A DNA stretch of 64,000 nucleotides from SIG480 sp045537045 (lineage in GTDB: Bacteria > Bacillota > Clostridia > Oscillospirales > JAAYXM01). The translations under genes were made by a program, and so were the position numbers. The notes below the pieces were generated by a model. The model was not told where the DNA came from, did not search any database, and saw only the letters and a program-made list of their open reading frames with translations. The stretch lies in the NCBI GenBank assembly GCA_045537045.1, contig JAZSOS010000038.1, forward strand, positions 23,819 through 87,818. Direction: 5' to 3'. Below, in pieces: positions 18,421 through 27,589 of the stretch (positions are counted from its first letter, which is position 1; every line of letters begins with the position of its first letter).

Positions 18421-18449
18421 TTGAAAAATTTTCCGGAATGATTTATAAT
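18421..18449 (+). promoter_or_regulatory. Sigma-A promoter of the riboswitch leader
   Basis: TTGAAA 18421-18426, a 17-base spacer and perfect TATAAT 18444-18449, placing transcription start at about 18456, just before the riboswitch aptamer. Confidence 0.8.
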
Positions 18450-18460
18450 CAATTAAACAA

Positions 18461-18577
18461 AAAGGGAGTAATCGGCGCTGTGGCGCAGTAAAGTCAACAA
18501 CCGTGCGTTTTTCGCTCTGGCTTTATTTTAAATGATGAGACTTATTTGCAGATTTTTTGCAGATAAGTCTTTTTTTA
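18461..18577 (+). ncRNA. yybP-ykoY (Mn2+-sensing) riboswitch with intrinsic terminator
   Basis: The leader contains the two conserved halves of the yybP-ykoY fold: AAGGGAGTA at 18462-18470, AAAGTCAACA near 18490 and, after a variable hairpin, CTGGCTTTA near 18517-18525. An expression platform follows: a 13-bp stem (18538-18550 with 18558-18570, one G-U pair) and a seven-T run, an intrinsic terminator 44 bases before the ATPase ATG. In characterised members Mn2+ binding stabilises the aptamer and favours read-through of an efflux gene. Called by eye from consensus. Confidence 0.85.
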
Positions 18578-18620
18578 TATATAAAAAGCATATAATAAAT
18601 AAATCAGAGAGGTGTATTAA

Positions 18621-21287
18621 ATGAAAGAGTATTTAAGCGATGCAAGTGAGGTCTTGAGAGGGCTGTCTGCGTCTGAAAACGGACTCGGCACAGCCGAGGC
18701 AGAAGCGAGACTTGCAAAAAACGGCAAGAACAAATTGCGCGAAGAAAAAAGCGAAGGACTGCTTCACCGTTTTTTCAGACAGCTTACCGAGCCAATGACA
18801 ATCATTCTGATTGTCGCGGCGCTTATTGCGGGTGTGATGGCGCTGTATGAAAATCACTTCCCAACGGACGTAATTATTATCATGGCGGTTGTCCTCATCA
18901 ACGCAGTGCTCGGTGTTGTGCAGGAAAGCAAAGCGGAAAAGTCCATTGCGGCGCTGCAGGAGATGGCGGCGGCAACATCAAAGGTACTGCGCGACGGGAA
19001 AATGATAACCGTGCACAGCGAAGACCTTGTTGTGGGTGACGTTATTGTTTTGGAAGCGGGGGATGCAGTGCCTGCGGATGCAAGGCTTCTTGAAACCGCG
19101 AGTATGAAGGTTGAAGAAGCCGCACTTACGGGAGAATCAGTACCTGTTACAAAGACCTCCGAGACACTTTCGGGTGAAAATATTTCGCTTGGTGACAGAA
19201 GGAATATGGTTTTTTCCGGCAGTACGGTTGTTTATGGCCGTGGGCGCGCTGTTGTAACGCAGACGGGTATGGATACTGAAATGGGCAAAATTGCCGATGC
19301 ACTGACGCAGGCGAAGGACGGAAAAACTCCGCTCCAGCTAAAGCTTTCCGAGCTTTCCGCTATTCTCACAAAGCTTGTTATCGGAATTTGCGTCGTAATA
19401 TTTGCTATAAATATTGCGCGCGCATATTTTGCGGGTGGCGGTGTGCGTCTTGATACTGTGCTTGACACGTTTATGATTGCGGTATCGCTCGCTGTTGCGG
19501 CGATTCCCGAGGGGCTTGCAACGGTTGTTACAATTGTGCTTTCAATCGGCGTAACCAATATGTCAAAGCGAAATGCAATAATCCGCAAGCTTACCGCGGT
19601 AGAGACGCTTGGATGTACGCAGATTATCTGCTCCGATAAAACCGGAACGCTTACGCAGAACAAAATGACGGTGGTAGAGCACTTTGGCGAAGACGAAATG
19701 CTTCTTGCAACGTCAATGGCGCTCGCATCTGATGCAGAGCTTGATGTTGATGCGAAGTCGGCTGTTGGTGAGCCGACGGAATGTGCGCTTGTAAACTATG
19801 CATATAAGCTTGGCTTTGATAAAAACGAGAAGAGCGGGCAGTGTCCGCGCGTGGGCGAAGCACCGTTTTCATCTGAGCGCAAGATGATGTCAACTGTTCA
19901 CAAAAAGGCTGACGGTAGCATTGTTCAGTTTACAAAGGGTGCGCCGGATGAGGTGCTGAGAAGATGCACAAAGGCGTATGTGGATGGGAAAACAACGGAT
20001 ATGACTGATGCGCTACGAGAAGAGATATTAAAAAGTAACAAGAATATGGCAGATCGCGCTTTGCGAGTGCTGGCATCGGCGATGAAAATGCACGATGCCA
20101 TTCCGTCGGATTTTGAACCGGAGACACTTGAGCGGGAGCTGTGCTTTATAGGTCTTGTCGGTATGATTGACCCCGTGCGCGATGAGGTGAAAAGCGCGAT
20201 AGAGGAATGTAAAAACGCGGGAATCCGCCCGATAATGATAACTGGTGACCACAAGGACACCGCAGTTGCGATTGCGCGTGAGCTCGGAATTATTGAGAAT
20301 GCTGATGCGGCAATGACGGGCGCGGAGCTTTCGCTTTTGTCAGATGAGGAGTTTGACGGCGTTGTCGAAAAATATTCCGTATATGCACGTGTGCAGCCTG
20401 AGCATAAAACGCGCATAGTAAAGGCGTGGCAGAAGCTCGGCAAGATAAGCGCAATGACGGGCGATGGCGTAAACGATGCTCCGTCAATCAAAAATGCCGA
20501 TATCGGTGTGGGAATGGGTATCACGGGAACGGATGTAACGAAAAACGTTGCAGATATGATTCTTGCGGATGATAACTTTGCAACAATTGTCTCTGCAGTA
20601 GGCGAGGGTCGCAGGATTTACGACAATATAAGAAAATGTATCCAGTTTCTTCTTGCGTCAAATCTTTCCGAGGTGCTTTCTATTTTCGTTGCAACGCTTA
20701 TGGGATTCACGCTTTTCGGACCGGTTCACCTTTTGTGGATAAACCTTGTAACCGACTGCCTACCGGCGCTTGCGCTCGGTATGGAAAAGCCTGAAAGTGA
20801 CCTTATGAAGCGCGCTCCACGCTCGCCAGATGAGGGTGTGTTTGCCGGCGGTGTAGGAGTTGGCGTTATATATCAGGGCGTTATTCTTACGGCAATTACG
20901 CTTGCATCATACTTCATAGGGCATGATGTGCTTTATCCTGACCACGCTCTGCGCTTCGGTGCAGCGGCGCTTGGATATGATGCAAACACCCTCGGAACAT
21001 CTATGGCGTTTCTCTCGCTTGCGTTCGCGGAGATTTTCCACTCGTTCAATCTGCGCTCACTCCGTGGCTCTGTCTTTAAGATGAAGAGACGTAACCTCTG
21101 GCTGTGGGGAGCGGCAGTGGTATCGTTCATTCTTGTAACGCTTGTTGTGGAAATCCCGTTCCTCGCACACGCATTCTCCCTTGCCCGCCTTGATGCGCAG
21201 GAATACGGAGTTGCAACGGCTCTCGCATTTTCAATCATCCCAATTGAAGAAATCATAAAATTCATACGAAGAAGAAAAAATAAATAG
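18621..21287 (+). CDS. P2A-type cation-transporting ATPase (Ca2+/Mn2+ exporter)
   Basis: Membrane pump coupling ATP hydrolysis to cation export. The 888 residues follow SERCA/PacL order: N-terminal cation ATPase domain; actuator with ALTGESVPVTK; TM4 motif AAIPEGLATVV; phosphorylation site CSDKTGTLTQNK with the aspartate at residue 339; nucleotide domain; hinge MTGDGVNDAPSIKNAD; and TM6 NLVTDCLPALALGME with the N-x-x-T-D of Ca2+-type sites. Sequence alone suggests Ca2+, but the upstream Mn2+ riboswitch argues that Mn2+ is the relevant substrate, as for Lactococcus YoaB. Monocistronic. Confidence 0.93.
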   Translation: MKEYLSDASEVLRGLSASENGLGTAEAEARLAKNGKNKLREEKSEGLLHRFFRQLTEPMTIILIVAALIAGVMALYENHFPTDVIIIMAVVLINAVLGVVQESKAEKSIAALQEMAAATSKVLRDGKMITVHSEDLVVGDVIVLEAGDAVPADARLLETASMKVEEAALTGESVPVTKTSETLSGENISLGDRRNMVFSGSTVVYGRGRAVVTQTGMDTEMGKIADALTQAKDGKTPLQLKLSELSAILTKLVIGICVVIFAINIARAYFAGGGVRLDTVLDTFMIAVSLAVAAIPEGLATVVTIVLSIGVTNMSKRNAIIRKLTAVETLGCTQIICSDKTGTLTQNKMTVVEHFGEDEMLLATSMALASDAELDVDAKSAVGEPTECALVNYAYKLGFDKNEKSGQCPRVGEAPFSSERKMMSTVHKKADGSIVQFTKGAPDEVLRRCTKAYVDGKTTDMTDALREEILKSNKNMADRALRVLASAMKMHDAIPSDFEPETLERELCFIGLVGMIDPVRDEVKSAIEECKNAGIRPIMITGDHKDTAVAIARELGIIENADAAMTGAELSLLSDEEFDGVVEKYSVYARVQPEHKTRIVKAWQKLGKISAMTGDGVNDAPSIKNADIGVGMGITGTDVTKNVADMILADDNFATIVSAVGEGRRIYDNIRKCIQFLLASNLSEVLSIFVATLMGFTLFGPVHLLWINLVTDCLPALALGMEKPESDLMKRAPRSPDEGVFAGGVGVGVIYQGVILTAITLASYFIGHDVLYPDHALRFGAAALGYDANTLGTSMAFLSLAFAEIFHSFNLRSLRGSVFKMKRRNLWLWGAAVVSFILVTLVVEIPFLAHAFSLARLDAQEYGVATALAFSIIPIEEIIKFIRRRKNK

Positions 21288-21296
21288 CGGATATAT

Positions 21297-21326
21297 AATG
21301 ACCTCCGGCAGATGCCGGAGGTCATT
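21297..21326. terminator. Bidirectional hairpin terminator
   Basis: Perfect 13-bp stem: 21297-21309 with 21314-21326, loop AGAT. It lies between the convergent ATPase and PPi-phosphofructokinase genes. Confidence 0.8.
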
Positions 21327-21348
21327 TGCAATTATACGAAGTTTTTAA

Positions 21349-23007
21349 TTATTCCTTTTCAAGTGCGAGGGTTCTTGTTGTGAGATCGCAAACCTCTGCC
21401 GGGCCGTAGTACTGGATAGCACCGGGATATACGTATGAGGTTTCAATTGCCCAGGTTTCTCTGTTTGCTTCAAAGAACTTAAACGGCTTGCCATGAAGCT
21501 CAACAAGAGCTTTCTTGATAACCGGTTTATCTTCGCCATGACGGCGCTCGATGTTCATCATTTTTGTTATCGGCATACCTCCTGCAACCCACTCGTCCGC
21601 GGGCTTTGAAAGGTTTGAAATTTTGGAGAGATATCCGTTGTAGCCGTACTGAATGAGCATAAATGCGTTGTAACCGAGGCTGTAGCAGTAGTCCGCATCG
21701 AAGTTTGACGGGAATGCGCATCTTCCCTCATAACCGAGGAAGTGGTGGAGCGGGGAAAATTTACCGCTGTACGTTCCTGCCTTTTTGCGTGCGGCAAGCT
21801 TATCGGAGACGAGCGCGGAGAAAAGCTTTTCTGATTCGATAAGAGAAACCTGAACGTTGCCATGCGGGTCGCGCTCTAAGAACAGCTGTTGCTGGATGCC
21901 TTGGGGAAGAATTGCGAATACTTCTATGGACTCTTTTGTGAGTCCTTTTTCGATAAATGCATATTTGTCTGCCCATGTCGGAAGTGCGTTGAACTCATCA
22001 GCGCGGCTTCCTGCAAGAAGCTCGTTTATTTCAGCAATCAGCACTGCAAACTCGGGAACAAACTCAACAACGCCCTCGGGGATTATTGCAACACCAAAGT
22101 TCATACCCTTTGCAGCTCTTCCTGCTACGGAATCTGCAATATAATCTGCAATCTGGGAAAGAGACATCTTCTTTGCGGCAACCTCTTCAGAGATAAGGCA
22201 GATGTTCGGCTGTGTTTCAAGTGCACACTCAAGAGCAACGTGGGAAGCAGAACGCCCCATAACCTTGACGAAATGCCAGTATTTCTTTGCAGAGTTTGCG
22301 TCTCTTTCGATGTTTCCGATAAGTTCGCTGTATGTCTTTGTTGCAGTGTCAAAACCGAATGAGCACTCAATGTCTTCATTCTTAAGGTCGCCGTCGATGG
22401 TCTTCGGGCAACCGATTACCTGAACGCCGGTGTTATTTGCGGCAAAATATTCCGCAAGAACAGCTGCGTTGGTGTTGGAGTCGTCACCGCCGATGATGAC
22501 GATTGCCGTGATACCGTGCTTTTTGCAGACGTCAGAGACGATGGCAAACTGCTCGTTGGTTTCAAGCTTTGTTCTGCCGGAACCGATGATGTCAAAACCG
22601 CCGGTGTTTCTGTATTTGTTGATATACTCATCATCAAAAATTATATAATCGTCCTCAATAAGACCGCTCGGACCGCCCTTGAAGCCGTAAAGAACGTTTT
22701 CAGGATTGGTGGACTTAAGCGCATCATACAATCCGCAGATAACGTTGTGTCCGCCCGGTGCCTGACCGCCGGAGAGGATAACGCCGACAACCTGTCGCTT
22801 AGCTGCGGAAGTGTTCTGACCTTTCTGGAAAACGATCTCCTTCTTTCCGTAGGTGTTGGGAAAAAGTGCTGCGATTTTCTCGCAATCAGCAACGCTTTTT
22901 GTTTCCGCACCCTCTAAAACGCTGATTTCGGCAATGCCGCCGCGAAGCATCTGCGGAAGCTTCGGTGCATATTCGTATCTTGCTTTCTGTAGCGGTGAAA
23001 TTTTCAT
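21349..23007 (-). CDS. pfp: Diphosphate--fructose-6-phosphate 1-phosphotransferase (long PPi-PFK)
   Basis: Reversible, PPi-dependent phosphorylation of fructose 6-phosphate in glycolysis. At 552 residues it belongs to the long group (plant beta-subunit/spirochaete-like) rather than the 320-residue ATP-PFKs. Motifs: ILSGGQAPGGHNVICGLYD, VIIGGDDSNTNAAVL, in which GGDD rather than GGDG is the PPi-type feature, PKTIDGDLKN with the catalytic Asp, and VMGRSASHVALECAL. It is a single gene with its own upstream promoter. Confidence 0.95.
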   Translation of the reverse strand: MKISPLQKARYEYAPKLPQMLRGGIAEISVLEGAETKSVADCEKIAALFPNTYGKKEIVFQKGQNTSAAKRQVVGVILSGGQAPGGHNVICGLYDALKSTNPENVLYGFKGGPSGLIEDDYIIFDDEYINKYRNTGGFDIIGSGRTKLETNEQFAIVSDVCKKHGITAIVIIGGDDSNTNAAVLAEYFAANNTGVQVIGCPKTIDGDLKNEDIECSFGFDTATKTYSELIGNIERDANSAKKYWHFVKVMGRSASHVALECALETQPNICLISEEVAAKKMSLSQIADYIADSVAGRAAKGMNFGVAIIPEGVVEFVPEFAVLIAEINELLAGSRADEFNALPTWADKYAFIEKGLTKESIEVFAILPQGIQQQLFLERDPHGNVQVSLIESEKLFSALVSDKLAARKKAGTYSGKFSPLHHFLGYEGRCAFPSNFDADYCYSLGYNAFMLIQYGYNGYLSKISNLSKPADEWVAGGMPITKMMNIERRHGEDKPVIKKALVELHGKPFKFFEANRETWAIETSYVYPGAIQYYGPAEVCDLTTRTLALEKE

Positions 23008-23039
23008 CAGAATCTTCTCCTATCTATTTATATGTTAAT

Positions 23040-23068
23040 ATTGTAACACATTTTGCCCGAATCGTAAA
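23040..23068 (-). promoter_or_regulatory. Sigma-A promoter of pfp
   Basis: On the minus strand TTTACG (23068-23063), a 17-base spacer and TACAAT (23045-23040), 33 bases before the start codon. Confidence 0.7.
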
Positions 23069-23166
23069 GATATATGTTAGAAAAAGATTTTTCCCTATTA
23101 CGCGCATTTTTATGAAAACAGACGAAACATCACTTGCGAAGTTGCCCGATTTGTCACAAAGTCTGC

Positions 23167-23195
23167 TTGAATTAGATATTTAACCGTCATATAAT
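23167..23195 (+). promoter_or_regulatory. Sigma-A promoter of the aminotransferase/amidohydrolase cluster
   Basis: TTGAAT 23167-23172, a 17-base spacer and TATAAT 23190-23195, 88 bases before the aminotransferase ATG. The 276-base gap between the divergent genes (23008-23283) otherwise holds only the pfp promoter. Confidence 0.65.
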
Positions 23196-23283
23196 AAAAG
23201 ATAAAAGAGTCATAATGGCAAATTGTAAAATATTCCCGCAAAAGTGCGGTGGAAAAAACTTCATGGTGAGAAAGGGAATTGAC

Positions 23284-24511
23284 ATGGAAAAGCTGGCAAT
23301 TAACGGGGGGCTCCGGTAAAGACAACCCCTTACGGAAAGGGGATGCGCTTCGGCAAGGAGGAGCTTGCCTATTATCTTGAAGAGGCGCTTAACCAGAACA
23401 CGCTGTTTTACTGGAAGGGAAATATGACAAAGCGTTTCTGTAAAAAGTTTGCACATATGTACGGTGCAAAATACTGTGCAGGTTCAAGCTCGGGCACAGC
23501 GGCAATTCACGTTGCACTCGGAGCTTGCGGGATAGGCTCGGGCGATGAGGTTATTACGTCCCCGATTACTGATATGGGAAGCGTTATCGGTATTCTTTTC
23601 CAGAATGCAATTCCGGTATTTGCAGACCTTGATCCGAACTCATACAATATGACTGCCGATAGCGTGGAGAAAAAGATTACGGATAAGACAAAGGCAATTC
23701 TTGTTGTCCACCTTGCAGGTAATGCTGCTGAGGTTGATAAAATATGCGAAATTGCGAAAAACGCAACATTTACGTTGTTGAGGATTGCGCTCAGGCTTAC
23801 TGCACAAAGTACAAGGGTAAGTATGCCGGTACTTTCGGTGACATCGGTTGTTTCTCGCTTAATGACTTTAAGCATATCTCCGCAGGTGACGGAGGTATGA
23901 TTATTACCGATAATGAAGAGCTTTATCATAGGGCGGTTATGTTTGCTGATAAAAACTACAACCGTTTCGGAGAGGATGTCGCGAAGAATGTTTCCAATCT
24001 TGCTCCGAATTACCGCATGAATGAGCTTACGGCAGCTGTCGGTCTTGCTCAGCTTGACAAGGTTGAGAATATCTGCGCAAAGCGCCACGTATACGGCGAA
24101 AAGCTTAACCATGCGCTTGAAAAGATCCCGGGAATTATGCCACATAAGATAACGGACGGATGCGAAAGCTCTTACTGGTTCTATCTGCTACGCGTTGACA
24201 AGGAAGAGCTGGGCGCGGATAACAAACAGCTTGCAAAAGCTCTGCAGGCAGAGGGGATATGTGCTAGTGCGGGATATATTCCGCATTGCGTATATCAGTA
24301 TGATATGTTCAAAAACCGCACTGCATACCCGGGTGGCTCGAACTATCCGTTTGAGAACACCGAGTACAAGGCGGGAGACTGCCCCGTTGCAGAAGAAATC
24401 CTTGACACCTGCATCAAGGTTCAGGTAAATGAGTTCTTTACGGAGCAGGATCTTGAAGAGACAATTAAGGCATTTGAAAAGGTTTGCGCGTATTTTCGCG
24501 CCAATAAGTAA
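23284..24511 (+). pseudogene. DegT/DnrJ/EryC1-type PLP aminotransferase, two frameshifts
   Basis: Sugar-aminotransferase-like protein broken in two places. ATG 23284 begins MEKLAINGG and hits TAA at 23317. Loss of one G in the G-tract 23305-23310 moves the rest (PVKTTPYGKGMRFG) into another frame. At about 23756 an A-run is one base short (EIAK|KRNIYVVED), moving the frame again. Restoring both bases gives one protein of about 409 residues, with GSSSGTAAIHVAL for PLP phosphate binding and FSLNDFKHISAGDGG for the catalytic Lys. Both lesions are single-base homopolymer losses, so sequencing error is an alternative to real decay. Confidence 0.85.
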
Positions 24512-24523
24512 GGTGAGGGTAAA

Positions 24524-25112
24524 ATGAATATAAAGGACAAACTCAAAATAATGCACGACAATCCCGTTGTCGCGTGGCACGAGCATTTCTGGTGCACCGG
24601 AGATTGAGCGCTGCGTGAAGGAGCTTGGCTTTGTCGGTGTAAAGCTTTACTATGATTATTTTATGGACGACCCGGTGTATGAACCGATAATTGAAAAGTG
24701 CATAGAGCTTGATATACCTATCTTGCAGCATTCCATGCACTTTATGGATGCGGGAAATAAAGTGCGCCAGCCGCATGCAACCGATGGTGTGCATATGGCA
24801 AACGCAGCGAGGAGATATCCCGAGGCAACGTTTGTTATGGGACATTTCACAATCGCCGAGTGGCAGTATTCCTTAAAAGCGATTGCCGACTGTTCGAATG
24901 TGTATACCGATATGAGCGGCAGCGTGTATGACCGTCCCCAAATGGAAGAGGCAGTAAGAGTTCTCGGTGCTGACAGAATCCTTTTCGGTACTGACAATTC
25001 TCTGTCTGCCTGCGCGGGTAAGATTTTGGGAGCGCGTATTTCCGATGAGGATAAAAAGACTATTCTCGCAGGCTCTGCATTTTCGAGATTTCTGGAAAGG
25101 ACGGGTAAGTAA
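24524..25112 (+). pseudogene. Amidohydrolase (metal-dependent TIM barrel), internally deleted
   Basis: The ATG at 24524 encodes a normal-looking N-terminus ending WHEHFW, the H-x-H metal-binding strand of amidohydrolase-2 enzymes, but stops at about 24607. The downstream part resumes in another frame as PEIERCVKELGFVGVKLYY and continues through HSMHF, MGHFTIAEW and FGTDNSL to 25112. In relatives tens of codons separate these two regions; here fewer than 12 remain. That indicates an out-of-frame deletion rather than a single-base error. It sits between the frameshifted aminotransferase and a second, intact amidohydrolase. Confidence 0.8.
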
Positions 25113-25115
25113 GCT

Positions 25116-25904
25116 ATGTTTATTGATATTAATACATATGTAGGACACTGGCCGTTCCGTAATCTTGAATTCAATACGCTCGAAGGTCTTGACACACTTG
25201 CGCGTGAATATGACATTACGCATATGGTCGTTGCAAACTTAAACGGTATTTTCTATAAGGATGCAAACGCTGCAAATCTTGAGCTTTTAGGCGAGCTTGA
25301 AGGTTACGAAGGGAAAACAAAGTTCATTCCGATGGCACTTGTGAATCCTGCTTATCCCGGCTGGGAACGCGATGCGCGCAAGATGATAGCGATGGGTTTT
25401 TGCGGCTTTGAGCTTGCTCCGCTTTACCACGGCTATTCTCTCTCTCCGGAGATGCTTTTTGACCAGTATTCTCCCATTCATCGTGCGGGGAAGGTTATGG
25501 AGCTGGCACGTGAGCTTGGCGTTCCGGTAAGGGTTTGCGCAAGCTTTGAAAACTTCCGAGGAAGAAGCGAACTTGACACTGCAAAAAGCATCTCCGCAGA
25601 TGACTATGTAGCACTGGTTTCAAAGTACAGTGATGTTCCGCTACTTGCTACTGGATTTTCAATATTCGCCGCCGAAAGGCTTGGTGAGCTTGCAAAGACG
25701 CGCAAAAATATTTTCTTTGATACAACAGCTACTGCACTTCTTGATTCAAATCTCTGCAGAAACGCCGTGGAAAGAGTTCCGGAGGAGTGCATTTGCTTCG
25801 GCTCTCTCTCGCCGTTTAACTATATGGAAACAAATCTTCTGCGTATAGAGCTTTCGGGGCTTTCGGCAGAAAAGATAAAGGAAAACGGCAAAAAAAGCAT
25901 TTAA
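25116..25904 (+). CDS. Amidohydrolase-family protein
   Basis: Intact 262-residue member of the amidohydrolase-2 superfamily. The N-terminus INTYVGHWPFRNLEF keeps one His of the usual metal pair. Later segments FELAPLYHGY, RVCASFENFRGRS and CFGSLSPFNYME follow the TIM-barrel order. Several canonical metal ligands are not obvious, so activity is uncertain. It starts 3 bases after the preceding pseudogene and was probably part of the same operon. The substrate is unknown. A strong terminator follows. Confidence 0.75.
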   Translation: MFIDINTYVGHWPFRNLEFNTLEGLDTLAREYDITHMVVANLNGIFYKDANAANLELLGELEGYEGKTKFIPMALVNPAYPGWERDARKMIAMGFCGFELAPLYHGYSLSPEMLFDQYSPIHRAGKVMELARELGVPVRVCASFENFRGRSELDTAKSISADDYVALVSKYSDVPLLATGFSIFAAERLGELAKTRKNIFFDTTATALLDSNLCRNAVERVPEECICFGSLSPFNYMETNLLRIELSGLSAEKIKENGKKSI

Positions 25905-25920
25905 AAATCTGTAATAAACA

Positions 25921-25960
25921 GCAATCAACCCGTGAGGCAAAAACCTCACGGGTTGATTGC
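25921..25960 (+). terminator. Rho-independent terminator, 17-bp stem
   Basis: Perfect stem 25921-25937 with 25944-25960, loop CAAAAA, then a T-rich stretch. It closes the aminotransferase/amidohydrolase cluster. Confidence 0.85.
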
Positions 25961-25998
25961 TTGAAAGTATTTTTGATAATATTTTCAGTAAAAAAAGA

Positions 25999-26027
25999 TT
26001 GAAACACGCTTCGGTTTGTGATAAAAT
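25999..26027 (+). promoter_or_regulatory. Sigma-A promoter of the trmB operon
   Basis: TTGAAA 25999-26004, a 17-base spacer and TAAAAT 26022-26027, about 30 bases before the trmB start. Confidence 0.65.
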
Positions 26028-26059
26028 ATTACATTATATAATGGGAGAGTGTGAACACT

Positions 26060-26725
26060 TTGAGAATGAGAAAAAAGCTGAATCTTGCGGGGCGCCTTGC
26101 AAAATGCGCACCCGTTTGCCCCGCAGAGCCGGAGAAGATGCGCGGCAAGTGGAAAGAAAGCTTCGGGTTTGAGAGGATATGCATAGAGATAGGCTGCGGA
26201 AAGGGCAGGTTTATAACTGAGACTGCTAAGAATGATGATAAAACCCTGTTCATTGGCGTTGAGCGCGAGCAGGGTGCGCTTGTTATGGCTATGGAAAAGG
26301 CTATGGAGCAGGAAATACCGAATGTGCGTTTTCTTGATGTTGATGCAGAGCATCTGTGCGAAATATTCGAAGACGGGGAAATAGACGGAATTTATCTCAA
26401 TTTCAGCGACCCGTGGCCGAAGAAAAAGCAAGCCAAACGCCGTCTTACTCACGGAGATTTCCTTGCAAGATATGATAAGGTGCTTTCTGATAGCGGATTT
26501 ATATATTTTAAAACAGACAATTCAAAGCTTTTTGAGTTTTCGCTCAATTCGATGTCCGAATACGGGTTGCGTTTGCGCAATATTACCTTTGACCTGGCAT
26601 CAAGCGGGATTCCGAATGTCGTTACGGAATACGAATCACGCTTCATGGAGCAGGGAATGAACATATACAGAGTAGAGGCATACAAACCGAGTGGCTCTAT
26701 TCCGCGGGGCTTAAGTGAGGTGTAG
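26060..26725 (+). CDS. trmB: tRNA (guanine-N7-)-methyltransferase TrmB
   Basis: SAM-dependent enzyme that makes m7G46 in tRNA. The SAM-binding motif is IEIGCGKGRF. The catalytic and tRNA-contact region is YLNFSDPWPKKKQAKRRLTH, a hallmark of TrmB, and the C-terminus has TEYESRFMEQG. TTG 26060 is favoured because the product then begins MRMRKKLNLAGR, the usual family start, with GGGAG at 26043-26047. A GTG at 26051 is the alternative. Confidence 0.95.
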   Translation: MRMRKKLNLAGRLAKCAPVCPAEPEKMRGKWKESFGFERICIEIGCGKGRFITETAKNDDKTLFIGVEREQGALVMAMEKAMEQEIPNVRFLDVDAEHLCEIFEDGEIDGIYLNFSDPWPKKKQAKRRLTHGDFLARYDKVLSDSGFIYFKTDNSKLFEFSLNSMSEYGLRLRNITFDLASSGIPNVVTEYESRFMEQGMNIYRVEAYKPSGSIPRGLSEV

Positions 26726-26728
26726 GAT

Positions 26729-27589
26729 TTGAAAAATCTTCTGGGGCGCTTTGAAGAAGAGCTTTCGACGTATTCAAAGGCACAAAGACTTATTGCCGGA
26801 TATATTCTTGAAAATTACGATAAAGCTGCTTTTGTAACTGCCGGACGGCTTGCCGCGCGCGTGGGTGTCAGCGAGTCTACCGTCGTCCGCTTTGCGGCGG
26901 AGCTTGGGTATGACGGATATCCCGAAATGCAGCGTGATTTGCAGGATGTTGTGAAGAACAAGCTTACGGCAACACAGAGAATAGAGCTTTCAAGCGAAAA
27001 AATCCGTGAGGATGTTGTTGGATCGGTTCTTCGTGCAGATGCAGAAAATATCCTTGCGACGATTGATGAAATCAACAGAGATGAGTTTAACAAGGTTTGT
27101 GAATGCATTCTTCGCGCAAAGAGCATCTATGTAATAGGAGTTCGCGCTTCAAGTGCTTTGGCGCAGTTTCTCGGATTTTATTTGAATCTTATGTTCCCCA
27201 ATGTTCATATAATAAGCACGATAAGCGTCAGCGAGGTGTTTGAGCAGATACTGCGTATATCGGATGAGGATGTGTTTATCGGAGTAAGCTTCCCGCGATA
27301 TTCAAAGCGTACGCTAAAGGCGATGAAGTTTGCTCACAGCCGCGGTGCAAAGGTCGTTGCGCTGACAGACACGGAAAGCTCTCCGCTTTGCCGGTATGCT
27401 GATTATAAAATGACGGCACGAAGCGGCATGGTTTCGTTTGCGGATTCGCTTGTTGCACCTCTTTCTCTTATAAACGCGCTGATTGCGGCGCTCAGCATAA
27501 AGAAAGGTGACGAGGTAGTTAAAACCCTTTCCAATCTTGAAACCATCTGGGATGAATACGAAGTATACGAGAAGGCATACAATGAGTAA
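26729..27589 (+). CDS. MurR/RpiR family transcriptional regulator
   Basis: HTH-SIS regulator that senses a phosphosugar. The 286 residues contain an N-terminal HTH_6 domain with VTAGRLAARVGVSESTVVRF and a C-terminal SIS domain (about 120-250) with VIGVRASSALAQF and GVSFPRYSKRT. TTG start, 3 bases after trmB. The family often controls sugar or MurNAc use, but the neighbours are housekeeping genes, so its target is not evident. It overlaps the next gene by 8 bases. Confidence 0.92.
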   Translation: MKNLLGRFEEELSTYSKAQRLIAGYILENYDKAAFVTAGRLAARVGVSESTVVRFAAELGYDGYPEMQRDLQDVVKNKLTATQRIELSSEKIREDVVGSVLRADAENILATIDEINRDEFNKVCECILRAKSIYVIGVRASSALAQFLGFYLNLMFPNVHIISTISVSEVFEQILRISDEDVFIGVSFPRYSKRTLKAMKFAHSRGAKVVALTDTESSPLCRYADYKMTARSGMVSFADSLVAPLSLINALIAALSIKKGDEVVKTLSNLETIWDEYEVYEKAYNE

